This document shows positions 8,137 through 16,560 of a stretch of DNA of 64,000 bases, one piece after another. Location of the stretch: NCBI RefSeq assembly GCF_018614195.1, contig NZ_JAGGOT010000029.1, positions 124,001 through 188,000 of the forward strand, read 5' to 3'. This DNA is from Streptomyces sp. ISL-43. Lineage in GTDB: Bacteria > Actinomycetota > Actinomycetes > Streptomycetales > Streptomycetaceae. The notes under the pieces are model-generated. The model made no database searches, was not told the origin of the DNA, and saw only the letters and a program-made list of their open reading frames with translations. Each line of letters begins with the position of its first letter. Position 1 is the first letter of the stretch. A program made the position numbers and the translations under genes.

Positions 8137-8580
8137 GAGCCGGCTCCTCTGAGAAGACGTCAGCCCGGCCGCGGAACGCGACGCGGGGCGGCAACCAGGC
8201 GGTTGCCACCGACGACTATGGCGACGCGAACACGCGCAGCCCGGCTGACGCACCGTAACTTAGCCCGATATGCCCAATCTGATGCGATATTCAGTAGGTC
8301 GTCCTGAATCTGCCTTCAGGGGGTGTGCCTGCCCTCGGGGGCCGCGCGAAGAGCGGCGGGCGCCGCCGGGGAGGGCGGGGCGGGCGGGGCCGTGCCCGCC
8401 CCCGAACGGGCACGGCGCCGCCTGGCGGGCCCCGGGGGGATCGGGCCACTGCCGGTTGGGACCGGCTCAAGGAAATCTACGGGGGCCGGCTTCCGCTCTC
8501 GCCCATCCAAGGGTTGAACTCCGGCTACCCCCAGGGGTGGTAACCCTGTACAACCAGGGGTGTACACAAGGGGGTCCGAC
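8137..8580. other. Divergent intergenic region upstream of a two-component system
   Basis: About 440 bases. Positions 8250-8310 are relatively AT-rich (ATATGCCCAATCTGATGCGA) and may carry promoters for the SH3 gene. 8330-8450 is very GC-rich with open frames in all registers but no recognisable protein. The last 55 bases before the histidine kinase contain repeated CCAGGGGT and TGTACA elements, described separately. Confidence 0.45.
8531..8566. promoter_or_regulatory. Repeated CCAGGGGT/TGTACA elements, candidate operator of the two-component system
   Basis: CCAGGGGT occurs at 8531-8538 and 8554-8561, a start-to-start spacing of 23 bases (about two helical turns), and the palindrome TGTACA occurs at 8547-8552 and 8561-8566. 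CCCTG and CAGGG flank the first TGTACA as an inverted pair. The block ends 14 bases before the GTG start of the kinase, so it overlaps the expected promoter and may be where the cognate regulator acts. Confidence 0.4.
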
Positions 8581-9870
8581 GTGCAGTTGTCCGCGCATCC
8601 GGCTGTGGCCCGGCTCCGCGCCGCGCGACCGGCCGTCGTCGAGATCGCGTATGCCCTCGGCTCACTCTGGATCTCCACCTCCATGCTCGCCAACTGGCCG
8701 GACCCCGAAGGCTATTGGCGTGACACCGACACCCTCGCCTACGTCCTGCTCGGAGCCGTCTACCTGCCGCTCGTGCTGCGCCGCCGCTTCCCCGTGGCCG
8801 TCCTGGTGAGCACCGGGCTCTGCATCGCCGCCTACTTCACCCTCGGCTACTACCACGTCCCCGCCGTCTGCGGGATGCTCCTCGCCCTCTACACCGTCGC
8901 CGCCCTGCGCCCGCGCCCCGTCTCGATCCGCTGCGCCGCCGCCTCGCTCCTGGTCCTGCTCTGGGGAACCCGGCTCGCCGAACCCGGCATCGGCCCCCTC
9001 AGCGTCGGCTTCGTGACCGTCGCCACCACCGTCTGCTGGGTGGCCGGCGACGGCTCCCGGCGGCTGCGGGATCTGACCCGCCGGCTCCGGCTGGAACAGG
9101 AGGAGAAGGCGCGCCGGGCCGTCGTCGCGGAACGCATCCAGATCGCCCGCGAACTGCACGACGTCATCGCGCACCACGTCTCGGTGATCTCCGTGCAGAC
9201 CGGACTCGCCGGATACGTCTTCTCCTCCGACCCGCCGACCGCCCGCCGCGCCCTGGACACCATCGGCTCCAGTGCCCACGAGGCCCTGGCCGAGATGCGC
9301 CGGATGCTCGTCGTGCTCCGGGAGGACGGGTCCGCGCCCGCCGAGGAGGGGGTGGCCGGCGAGGTCTGCGGGCTCGGCCGCCTCGGCGAGCTCGTCCGCC
9401 GGGTGGGTGCGGCGGGCGTGCCCGTCGACGTCGCGATCACGGGGACGGCGTACGCCCTGCCGCCCGGGATCGACCTCTGCGCGTACCGCGTGGTCCAAGA
9501 GGCGCTGACGAACGTGCTCAAGCACGCCCCGGCCGCGCACACCACCGTCCGCGTGCACTACACCGAGGACGAGGTCCGCGTACGGGTCAAGGACGACGGG
9601 AACGCGGCCGCGCGCGCCGCCGGACACGGAGGCGGCCACGGCCACGGAGCCGATCAGGGACACGGAGGCCGACGCGGAGCGGGCCCCGGCCCCGGCCCCG
9701 GCCCCGACCGTACGGGAGCACGCGCCGCCGGGTCCCACGGCCAGGGTCTGACCGGCATGCGCGAGCGGGCGATGATCTACCACGGCACGCTGACCGCCGA
9801 GCCCGCCCCCGAGGGCGGCTTCGAGGTCAGCCTGCGCGTCCCCGTGCCCCGGACCGGCCATGACGCCTGA
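8581..9870 (+). CDS. Two-component sensor histidine kinase (HisKA_3 type)
   Basis: 429 aa. Four or five membrane helices fill residues about 15-160 with almost no extracellular domain, so it probably senses membrane state or a hydrophobic ligand. The dimerisation/phosphoacceptor box is ARELHDVIAHHVSVISVQ with H193. The ATPase domain has the N box VVQEALTNVLKHA and ends with GLTGMRERAMIYHGTLTAEP. Between the DxG region (VRVKDDG) and the G2 box lies an unusual Gly/His-rich insertion of some 40 residues. GTG at 8581 is chosen because AAGGGGG lies 6-7 bases upstream; an in-frame GTG at 8560 is also possible. Overlaps or nearly abuts its response regulator. Confidence 0.9.
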   Translation: MQLSAHPAVARLRAARPAVVEIAYALGSLWISTSMLANWPDPEGYWRDTDTLAYVLLGAVYLPLVLRRRFPVAVLVSTGLCIAAYFTLGYYHVPAVCGMLLALYTVAALRPRPVSIRCAAASLLVLLWGTRLAEPGIGPLSVGFVTVATTVCWVAGDGSRRLRDLTRRLRLEQEEKARRAVVAERIQIARELHDVIAHHVSVISVQTGLAGYVFSSDPPTARRALDTIGSSAHEALAEMRRMLVVLREDGSAPAEEGVAGEVCGLGRLGELVRRVGAAGVPVDVAITGTAYALPPGIDLCAYRVVQEALTNVLKHAPAAHTTVRVHYTEDEVRVRVKDDGNAAARAAGHGGGHGHGADQGHGGRRGAGPGPGPGPDRTGARAAGSHGQGLTGMRERAMIYHGTLTAEPAPEGGFEVSLRVPVPRTGHDA

Positions 9871-9898
9871 GGCGCCCACCGAGAAAGAAGGAGAGACC

Positions 9899-10561
9899 GT
9901 GCTGCGCGTCCTCGTCGTCGACGACCAGTTCCTGATCCGGTCCGGACTGACCGCGCTGCTCACCGCCGCACCCGGCTTCGAGGTCGTCGGCGAGGCCGAG
10001 GACGGCGAAGCGGCGGTGCGGCTCGCCGCCGAGACCCGCCCCGACGTGATCCTCATGGACATCCGGATGCCCGGAACCGACGGGCTCACCGCCACCGAGC
10101 GGATCCTGGCCGCCGCCGAGCCCGGCGCGCGCCCCAAGGTGCTCGTGCTGACCACCTTCGACTCCGACGAGTACGTCTTCCGGGCCCTGAGGGTCGGGGC
10201 CGGAGGCTTCCTGTTCAAGGACACGCCGCCCGAGCGGCTGCTGGCCGCCATCGCCACCGTGCACGGCGGCGAGATGCTGTTCAGCCCCGGAGCCCTGCGC
10301 GGGCTCGTGGAGACCTACGCCGCCCCGGCCGCGGCCCGTGCCCCGCGCCCCGGCCTGGACACCCTGACCCCGCGGGAGCGCGAGGTCCTCGGCCTGGTCG
10401 GCGCGGGCCTGTCCAACGCCGACATCGCCGGCCGCCTCGTCCTCAGCGCCGCCACCGTCAAAACCCACGTCCACCGCTGCATGAGCAAGCTGGGGCTGGC
10501 CAGCCGTGCGCAGGCCGTGGTGGTGGCCCACGAGTTCGGCCTCGCCGTCCGGCTCTCCTGA
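9899..10561 (+). CDS. NarL/LuxR-type response regulator
   Basis: 220 aa from the GTG at 9899. Receiver domain with VLVVDDQFLIRSGL at the start, phosphoacceptor D54 in ILMDIRMPGTDG, and the conserved K in GFLFKDTPPE; C-terminal LuxR helix-turn-helix LTPREREVLGLVGAGLSNADIAGRLVLSAATVKTH (read in two parts). An ATG at 9860 overlapping the kinase's end would add 13 residues, but the GTG follows an excellent ribosome site (AAGGAGAGACC) and begins where the receiver fold begins. It is the partner of the kinase 28 bases upstream. Confidence 0.9.
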   Translation: MLRVLVVDDQFLIRSGLTALLTAAPGFEVVGEAEDGEAAVRLAAETRPDVILMDIRMPGTDGLTATERILAAAEPGARPKVLVLTTFDSDEYVFRALRVGAGGFLFKDTPPERLLAAIATVHGGEMLFSPGALRGLVETYAAPAAARAPRPGLDTLTPREREVLGLVGAGLSNADIAGRLVLSAATVKTHVHRCMSKLGLASRAQAVVVAHEFGLAVRLS

Positions 10562-10609
10562 GCCCCCTTCCGGATGCGGGCCGCGCCCGGCGCCGCCAGA
10601 GTGGGAGCC

Positions 10610-10984
10610 ATGGGAATCGAAGATTACGGCGGCGGCTCCGGCGCGCAGCAGACCGGCGTCATGGTCGTGACGACGAACGACGTCCCCGGCTACCGGGTCG
10701 AGCAGGTCATCGGCGAGGTCTTCGGCCTCACGGTGCGCTCCCGCCATCTGGGCAGCCAGATCGGCGCGGGCCTGAAGTCGATGATCGGCGGCGAGCTGAA
10801 GGGCCTCACCAAGACGCTGGTGCAGACCCGCAACCAAGCCATGGAGCGGCTCATCGAGCAGGCGAAGGCGCGCGGCGCGAACGCCGTTCTGATGATGCGC
10901 TTCGACGTGACCGACGCCGCCGACGTCGGCACCGAGGTGTGCGCGTACGGGACGGCCGTGGTCCTGGTGCCCGCCAGTACGTAG
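10610..10984 (+). CDS. YbjQ (DUF74) family protein
   Basis: 124 aa. The YbjQ/heavy-metal-binding fold family: MVVTTNDVPGYRVEQVIGEV near the N-terminus, TVRSRH, ETRNQAMERLIEQA-type helix and the ending GANAVLMMRFD...GTEVCAYGTAVVL. Proteins of this family form pentamers; their role is unknown. ATG 10610 follows GGGAG. The TAG stop lies inside a 12-bp tandem repeat and differs from the TGG of the second copy by one base; the frame stays open for 34 more codons (to a TAA at 11087). Confidence 0.85.
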   Translation: MGIEDYGGGSGAQQTGVMVVTTNDVPGYRVEQVIGEVFGLTVRSRHLGSQIGAGLKSMIGGELKGLTKTLVQTRNQAMERLIEQAKARGANAVLMMRFDVTDAADVGTEVCAYGTAVVLVPAST

Positions 10985-11053
10985 ACCAGTACGTGGACCA
11001 GTTGTCCGGCCGGTACCCCGACGGGTACCCAGGCCAGTACCCCGACCGGTACC
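10974..11053. repeat. Two short tandem repeat sets at the end of the YbjQ gene
   Basis: CCAGTACGTAGA (10974-10985) is followed directly by CCAGTACGTGGA (10986-10997) and a partial third CCAGTTGT. A second pair, GGTACCCCGACGGGTACC (11012-11029) and AGTACCCCGACCGGTACC (11036-11053), repeats with a 24-base period. All units keep the reading frame of the upstream gene and would encode a T-S-T-W / T-P-T-G-T tail if the stop were read through. Confidence 0.6.
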
Positions 11054-11222
11054 TGGACACAGCGCCCATGTGAACCACCGGTCACATAAGTCCAGGACGG
11101 CGCTCGGCTTTGTCCATGGGCCTGCCGTGCCGCGATCCGCAAGCTGTCAGGTCAGTGAGCGGACCGCCGGCCTCCACGTCGCGCGGTCTTCCGCACAGGA
11201 AGCGCCGACTCCCGGAGGTCCG

Positions 11223-14200
11223 ATGCGAACCCCTCTCTGGCCGGCCGCAGCCGCGGTGGCCGGCCTGGTCGCCACCTTGGTCGTGGCCGTGCCCGCCGCC
11301 CCCGCCGTGGCGGCCGCACCCGTGACGATCACCTCGCCCGAGCTGTCCGTCGGCGTGGACAGCGCCTTCCCCCGCGTCATCAGCTACACCCGCACCGCCA
11401 CCGGGGACGTGCTGAACGGCAACGAGGACACCATCGGTGCGATCGTCGTCAACGGAACCACCTACACACCCACCGTCACCTCGACGCCCTCCGCCTCCGG
11501 CGTCGACTACGCCCTCTCCTTCTCCGGAGTGACCGTCAAGTCCCGCCTCTCGGTGGCCGGTTCGGTCGTGGAGTTCAAGGTCACCGCGATCGAGGACACG
11601 GCCGCCCTGCGCGTACGGAGCTTCGCGATCCCCGCTCACAACCTCGTCAGCGTCCGCAGCAGCCAGCCGGGCGCCGCGCTGTCCACCGCGAAGATGCACA
11701 CCGCCACCACCGGCACCGGGGACACCTTCACCCCGATCACGGCGAGCACCCCGGTCGACGCCTCCGCCACGACCGTGATGTACGGCCTGGCCAACACCGG
11801 CAAGCTGGCCGCTGCCATCGACTCCAACTCCTACTACGACGCCCCCTCGGGCGGCACCTCCACCGAGAACGGCCGGATCAGCAAGCAGGTCACCGACAAG
11901 GGCGCCTACCGCCGGGCCGGGCTGTGGAGCGGCTCCTGGCTCTACCGGGCCTCGGGCGCCGCGGACACCGACACCGAGCCGCTGCCCTACGCCCGGGTCG
12001 CGATCACGGCCGACCGCAACGGCGACTCCACCGTGGACTGGCAGGACGCGGCGGTCGCCTACCGCGACATCTGGACCCCGCCGACCGGCTGGGAGCAGAC
12101 CGCCGACCGCGTCGTGCAGCGCATCCCCTTCAACTTCGCCTCCGCGGCCACCCACCCCTTCGCCGAGACCCTCGACGAGACCAAGCGGGTCAACCTCGCC
12201 ACCGACGGCCTCGGCCAGTTCGTCCTGCTCAAGGGGTACGCCTCCGAGGGCCACGACTCGGCGCACATGGACTACAAGAACATCGGCTCCAAGCTGGGCG
12301 GCGCCACTGATCTGAACACCCTCACCACCGTCGGCCACTCCTACAACGCCGACTTCGGCGTGCACGTCAACGCCACCGAGGAGTACCCGGTCTCGGCCAC
12401 CTTCGACCCCGCCCACCAGAGCAGCGGGCTCGGCTGGGACTGGCTCGACCAGTCGTACTACGTGGACACGCGGAAGGACGGGCAGTCCGGCGGGCGGCTG
12501 AAGCGGCTCCAGGACCTCAAGGCGGCCGCCCCCGGACTGGACTTCCTGTACGTGGACGTCTGGTACGGCGACGGCTACGTCTCGCGCAAGCTCGAACGGG
12601 AGATCGGCGGCCTCGGCTACCAGCTCGCCACCGAGTTCCCGAACTCCATGACGGAGCAGTCCCTTTGGCACCACTGGGCGACCGACGTCAACTACGGCGG
12701 CACCGACCTGAAGGGCATCAACTCCAACATCGCCCGCTTCATCGGCAATCACACCAAGGACGACTGGATCGCGGGCAACCCGCTGCTCGGCGGCGCCGAG
12801 ATCACCGCGTACGAAGGCTGGCAGGGCAAGCGGGACTTCACCGCCTTCCTCGCCACCACCTTCGCCACCAACCTGCCGACCAAGTACCTCCAGGAATCCC
12901 CGGTCGTGAAGTGGACCGCCGACACGGCCATCCTCGCCAACGGCACCACCGTCACCACCGCCGGCGGCACCCGCAAGATCACCGCCGGCGGCCGGACCGT
13001 CCTGAACGGCTCCACGTACCTCCTGCCGCGCGCCGGAAAGCTCTACCACTGGAACACCGCGGGCGGTTCCACCACCTGGGCCCTGCCCGCCGGCTGGGCC
13101 TCGCCCAAGCTCTACAAACTGACCGACGCGGGGCGCCAGTTGGTCGGTGACCTCGCCGTCACCGGCGGCCAGGTCACGATCAACGCCACAGCCAAGACCG
13201 CCTACGTCGTCACCAACGGCGCGGCCCCCGCCCAGGCCGACCCCAAGTGGGGTGAGGGCACCCCCGTCAAGGACCCCTCCTTCTTCTCGGGCAACCTGAA
13301 CGCCTGGACCGTCACCGCGGCCGGCGCCGCCGTCACCCGCAACGCCCAGGGGCAGAGCGAGCTCACCATGGCCGCGAACACCGCCCCGGCCGTCTCCCAG
13401 CAGCTCACCGGCCTCACCCCCGGCACCTACGCCGCCTCCGTCTGGGTCTCCACCCCGGCCGGCCGGGCCGCCACGCTCACCGTCACCCCGGCCGCGGGCA
13501 CGGCCGCCTCCGTCTACGCCGACTCCTCCCCGCTGACCAACAGCCTCGGCGGCAGCGAGAAGAACGGCACCAAGATGCAGCGGATGAAGGTGTTCTTCGA
13601 CGTACCCGCAGGCCAGTCGACGGCCACCCTCAAACTCTCCGCGGCCTCCGGGTCCGGCACCGTCTACCTGGACGACGTACGGGTCGTCCGCTCCGCCCGC
13701 ACCCCGCTCGCCGGCCACTACTTCACCGAGGACTTCGAGAACGTGGACGCAGGCTGGGGCCCCTTCGCCTTCGGCGGCGCCGGCGGCTCGGCCACCGACC
13801 CGCGCACCCACATCGCCCAGCGCAACGCCCCGTACACCCAGGCGGGCTGGAGCGGGAAGCTGGTCGACGACGTGATCGGCGGGCAGAACTCGCTCAAGTC
13901 GCACGAGGAGCGGCAGGGCCTCGTCTACCGCACGCTTCCGCAGACCCTGCGGCTGACGCCGGGCCGCTCGTACAAGGTCACCTTCAGCTACGAGAACGGC
14001 TTCGGCGGCGACTACCAGTTCATCACCGGCTCCGGCAGCACCGAGACGGCGACCGCGCTGAACCAGGCCCGTACGGCCACCACCTTCACCAAGACCTTCA
14101 CCGCAGGGACCGACGCCTGGATCGGCATCCGGAAGGTGACCGCCGAAGGCTCCCACAACGAGGCCGACTTCATCCTCGACGACCTGGCCGTCGACGACCT

Positions 14201-14660
14201 CGGTACGGGCGGCGGCGGCGAACTCCTCGTCCCGCAGAACCAGATGAGCGTCAAGGCCGTCGACAGCCAGGAGACCGCCGGCGAGAACGGCGCCGCCGCC
14301 AACGTCCTCGACGGCGACAGCGCCACCATCTGGCACACCCAGTGGTACCAGGCCACCGCACCGATGCCGCACGAGATCACCCTCGACCTCGGCGCCTCGT
14401 ACAACGTCGCCGCGCTGCACTACCTGCCCCGCCAGACGCAGACCAACGGCCGCATCGCCGACTACCAGGTGCTCACCTCCACCGACGGAGTCAACTGGGG
14501 CACGGCGGCGGCCTCCGGGACCTTCGCCAACACCACCGCCCAGCAGGACGTCACCTTCACGGCGCGCACCGCGCGCTACGTCAAGCTCAAGGCCACCAGG
14601 GAGGTTTCGGGCAATCCGTGGACGGCGGTCGCGGAACTCAACATCGGCTACCTACCGTGA
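11223..14660 (+). CDS. Secreted GH101 endo-alpha-N-acetylgalactosaminidase with carbohydrate-binding modules
   Basis: 1145 aa. Signal peptide to about residue 33 (LVATLVVAVPAAPAVAAAP). A beta-sandwich region leads into the GH101 barrel: GLGWDWLDQSYYVD, then the nucleophile D445 in LYVDVWYGDGY and the acid/base E471 in ATEFPNSMTEQ, as in the pneumococcal enzyme. GH101 enzymes release Gal-beta-1,3-GalNAc from O-glycans (mucin core 1). C-terminal modules: jelly-roll galactose-binding-like domains at about 700-830 and 835-1000, and an F5/8 type C (CBM32) domain at about 1005-1145 (ATIWHTQWYQA, HYLPRQTQTNGRI). ATG 11223 has GGAGG 5 bases upstream. Regulated perhaps by the AraC protein encoded convergently; the two genes overlap by 9 bases at their ends. 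Confidence 0.9.
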   Translation: MRTPLWPAAAAVAGLVATLVVAVPAAPAVAAAPVTITSPELSVGVDSAFPRVISYTRTATGDVLNGNEDTIGAIVVNGTTYTPTVTSTPSASGVDYALSFSGVTVKSRLSVAGSVVEFKVTAIEDTAALRVRSFAIPAHNLVSVRSSQPGAALSTAKMHTATTGTGDTFTPITASTPVDASATTVMYGLANTGKLAAAIDSNSYYDAPSGGTSTENGRISKQVTDKGAYRRAGLWSGSWLYRASGAADTDTEPLPYARVAITADRNGDSTVDWQDAAVAYRDIWTPPTGWEQTADRVVQRIPFNFASAATHPFAETLDETKRVNLATDGLGQFVLLKGYASEGHDSAHMDYKNIGSKLGGATDLNTLTTVGHSYNADFGVHVNATEEYPVSATFDPAHQSSGLGWDWLDQSYYVDTRKDGQSGGRLKRLQDLKAAAPGLDFLYVDVWYGDGYVSRKLEREIGGLGYQLATEFPNSMTEQSLWHHWATDVNYGGTDLKGINSNIARFIGNHTKDDWIAGNPLLGGAEITAYEGWQGKRDFTAFLATTFATNLPTKYLQESPVVKWTADTAILANGTTVTTAGGTRKITAGGRTVLNGSTYLLPRAGKLYHWNTAGGSTTWALPAGWASPKLYKLTDAGRQLVGDLAVTGGQVTINATAKTAYVVTNGAAPAQADPKWGEGTPVKDPSFFSGNLNAWTVTAAGAAVTRNAQGQSELTMAANTAPAVSQQLTGLTPGTYAASVWVSTPAGRAATLTVTPAAGTAASVYADSSPLTNSLGGSEKNGTKMQRMKVFFDVPAGQSTATLKLSAASGSGTVYLDDVRVVRSARTPLAGHYFTEDFENVDAGWGPFAFGGAGGSATDPRTHIAQRNAPYTQAGWSGKLVDDVIGGQNSLKSHEERQGLVYRTLPQTLRLTPGRSYKVTFSYENGFGGDYQFITGSGSTETATALNQARTATTFTKTFTAGTDAWIGIRKVTAEGSHNEADFILDDLAVDDLGTGGGGELLVPQNQMSVKAVDSQETAGENGAAANVLDGDSATIWHTQWYQATAPMPHEITLDLGASYNVAALHYLPRQTQTNGRIADYQVLTSTDGVNWGTAAASGTFANTTAQQDVTFTARTARYVKLKATREVSGNPWTAVAELNIGYLP

Positions 14661-15563
14661 CGGAGGCTGTGGCTGTGGCTGTGGCTGTGGCTGTGGCTGT
14701 GCCTGCGGCTGTGCCTGCGGCTGGACGGCCGGCTGCTGCGTCGACTGCTGCCGGCGGAACCGGACGGGCGCCACGCCCACCCGGTGGCTGAACAGCCTGC
14801 TGAAATAGGCGGCGTCCTCGTAACCGACCCGCCGGGCGACTCCGGCGACCGGCAGGTCGGTCCGGGCCAGCAGCTCCTTCGCCCGGCTCAGGCGGATCCC
14901 GAGGAGGTACTCCTTGACCCCCTCCCCGGTGCTGCGCCGCACCGCCCGGCGCAGCTGGGGGAGCGGCATCCCGAGCCGGGCGGCGTGCTCGGCCACCGAT
15001 ATCGGCAGCAGCGCGTCCCGGGCCAGGGTGTCCATCACGGTGTCCCCGTGCCGCGACACCTCGGCCCGGGCGTAGCGCAGCGCGACGAGCAGCCCGTGCA
15101 CGGCCGCCGCGGCCTCCACCTCCAGCAGCGGACCGCCGCGCCGGGCCGCCCGTACGATCCCGTCGACCACGTGCCGCACCCCGGCCGTCCCGCTGAGCGG
15201 CACCAGCGGGCGGTCCGGGGTGACGTAGCCGAGGTCGGTGTACGCCTCCACGCTGTGGCCGGTGAAATCCACGAAGCACTCCTCCCAGCCGGTCTGCGGA
15301 TCGGGGCCGTAGTGGTGCTCCACCCCCGGGACCAGCCACAGCAGCGCCGGCGCCGTCACCGGCTGCGGGGCCCGGCCGCCGTGGCTGAACCAGCCCCGGC
15401 CGCCGCAGACCACCACCGCGACGTGGTGGTCGAGCACGCGCGGGCCGACCACCGGCAGCACGCCCTGCTGCACCCCCACACCGAGGCACACCAGGCCGAG
15501 CCGGCGGTGGTTGGCGGTGGGGGAGAAGTACCGCATCCAGCTGCTGTACGGGGGCGTCGCCAT
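14652..15563 (-). CDS. AraC family transcriptional regulator with a Gln-Pro tail
   Basis: 303 aa. N-terminal cupin-like sensing part (HHVAVVVCGGRGWFSHGG, LLWLVPGVEHHYGP) and C-terminal double helix-turn-helix: ISVAEHAARLGMPLPQLRRA then GVARRVGYEDAAYFSRLFSH and GVAPVRFRR. The last 30 residues are Q/P/A repeats encoded by a hexanucleotide microsatellite. ATG 15563 is used; in-frame upstream starts (GTG 15578, TTG 15599) would overlap the transporter's stop, so coupling to the upstream EamA gene is possible. Sugar-responsive AraC proteins often control adjacent glycosidases, and the GH101 gene is the obvious candidate target, but that is inference. Confidence 0.85.
   Translation of the reverse strand: MATPPYSSWMRYFSPTANHRRLGLVCLGVGVQQGVLPVVGPRVLDHHVAVVVCGGRGWFSHGGRAPQPVTAPALLWLVPGVEHHYGPDPQTGWEECFVDFTGHSVEAYTDLGYVTPDRPLVPLSGTAGVRHVVDGIVRAARRGGPLLEVEAAAAVHGLLVALRYARAEVSRHGDTVMDTLARDALLPISVAEHAARLGMPLPQLRRAVRRSTGEGVKEYLLGIRLSRAKELLARTDLPVAGVARRVGYEDAAYFSRLFSHRVGVAPVRFRRQQSTQQPAVQPQAQPQAQPQPQPQPQPQPPSR
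14665..14724. repeat. Hexanucleotide microsatellite (GGCTGT)n
   Basis: Six perfect GGCTGT copies at 14665-14700, then four degenerate copies (GCCTGC/GGCTG) to about 14724. It lies inside the 3' end of the AraC gene, coding Gln-Pro and Gln-Ala pairs on the reverse strand, 5 bases beyond the GH101 stop codon. Slippage by one unit would change the tail length without shifting frame. Confidence 0.85.
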
Positions 15564-15595
15564 CTGCGGATTGTGATCCACAAGCCCCGGCGGGC

Positions 15596-16531
15596 TCAAG
15601 GGGCGGCCGGCTCCTGGGCGTTACGGGGCTTTCGCGCGGCCGGGGCGGGCGTCGCCGGCGCGGGCTCCGGCCGCAGCCCGGCCGCCAGCCCGGCGATCAC
15701 CACGGCCAGGCCCAGCCACACGGCCGGGCCCGGGACGCCGCTGCCGGTCACGGCGCCCGCGCCCGCCGCGGCGAGCGGCGCCACCCCGGTCAGCAGCCCG
15801 GCCCGGCCGGAGCCGACGGCGGCCACCGTGCGGTACCAGAGGAGGAAGGCCACCGCCGTCACCATGACGGCCAGGTATCCGACGGCCGCCCACTGGCGCG
15901 GGCTCACCGCCACCAGCTGCGCGGGCCCCTCGACGCACACCGTGAGCACCGCCAGCATCACCGCGCCCATCCACACCGCGTGCAGCGACACCCCCCACGC
16001 GCCGTGACGCCGCAGCACCGGCACCGCGAGCAGCGTGAAGCCCGCCTCGCAGCCCAGCGCGAGCGCCGCCCAGCCCACCCCGGCGGCGTCGGTCCGGCCC
16101 GTCCCCTCCACCAGCACCGCCCCCGCGACCACCACCGGCGCGGCCAGCAGCACCCGGCGGCTCGGCCTGCGGCCCTCCAGCAGCGGGCCGATCACCCCGA
16201 GCAGGACCGGCACGGAGGCCACGGCGACGGCGATCACGGCCGGCTCGGCGTGCGCGACGCCCCGTACGACGGCCACGTTGAACAGCACCAGCCCGGTCGC
16301 GGCGATGCCCGCCAGCCACAGCCACTCCCGGCCGCGCGGCAGCACGATCCGCACGCGGGCCGCGCGGGCCAGGGCGAGCAGCAGCAGTGCGGCCGCCGCG
16401 TAGCGGACGGCCTGGACGCCGAACAGCGGGGCGTCGACGAGGGACCGGGAGACGGTGACGCTGCTGCCGACGAGCGCCATGCCGGCGATGCCGGGGGCGA
16501 GGTCGCGCAGCGGGGCGGGCGATGTGTTCAT
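15596..16531 (-). CDS. EamA (DMT) family transporter
   Basis: 311 aa with ten hydrophobic helices in two EamA repeats: GIAGMALVGSSVTVSRSLV at the start, ALLLLALARAARV, GLVLFNVAVVRGVAHAEPAV, and in the second half GWAALALGCEAGF, PRQWAAVGYLAVMVTAVAF, WLGLAVVIAGLAAG. The C-terminal 25 residues are a Pro/Ala cytoplasmic tail. It likely exports a metabolite. Only 29 bases separate its start from the divergent MocR-type regulator, an arrangement seen for other MocR/EamA pairs (for example B. subtilis ycxD-ycxC), so it is probably that regulator's target. Confidence 0.88.
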   Translation of the reverse strand: MNTSPAPLRDLAPGIAGMALVGSSVTVSRSLVDAPLFGVQAVRYAAAALLLLALARAARVRIVLPRGREWLWLAGIAATGLVLFNVAVVRGVAHAEPAVIAVAVASVPVLLGVIGPLLEGRRPSRRVLLAAPVVVAGAVLVEGTGRTDAAGVGWAALALGCEAGFTLLAVPVLRRHGAWGVSLHAVWMGAVMLAVLTVCVEGPAQLVAVSPRQWAAVGYLAVMVTAVAFLLWYRTVAAVGSGRAGLLTGVAPLAAAGAGAVTGSGVPGPAVWLGLAVVIAGLAAGLRPEPAPATPAPAARKPRNAQEPAAP

Positions 16532-16560
16532 ACCGTCGAGCGTCCGCCAGTATTGGACTC

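Noticed and set aside
11082..14420. 1112-codon reverse frame opposite the GH101 gene
   Set aside because: Gly/Val/Arg-rich low-complexity translation typical of antisense frames; GH101 catalytic residues lie on the forward strand.
14665..14724. CRISPR-like array
   Set aside because: Six-base units without spacers; a microsatellite.
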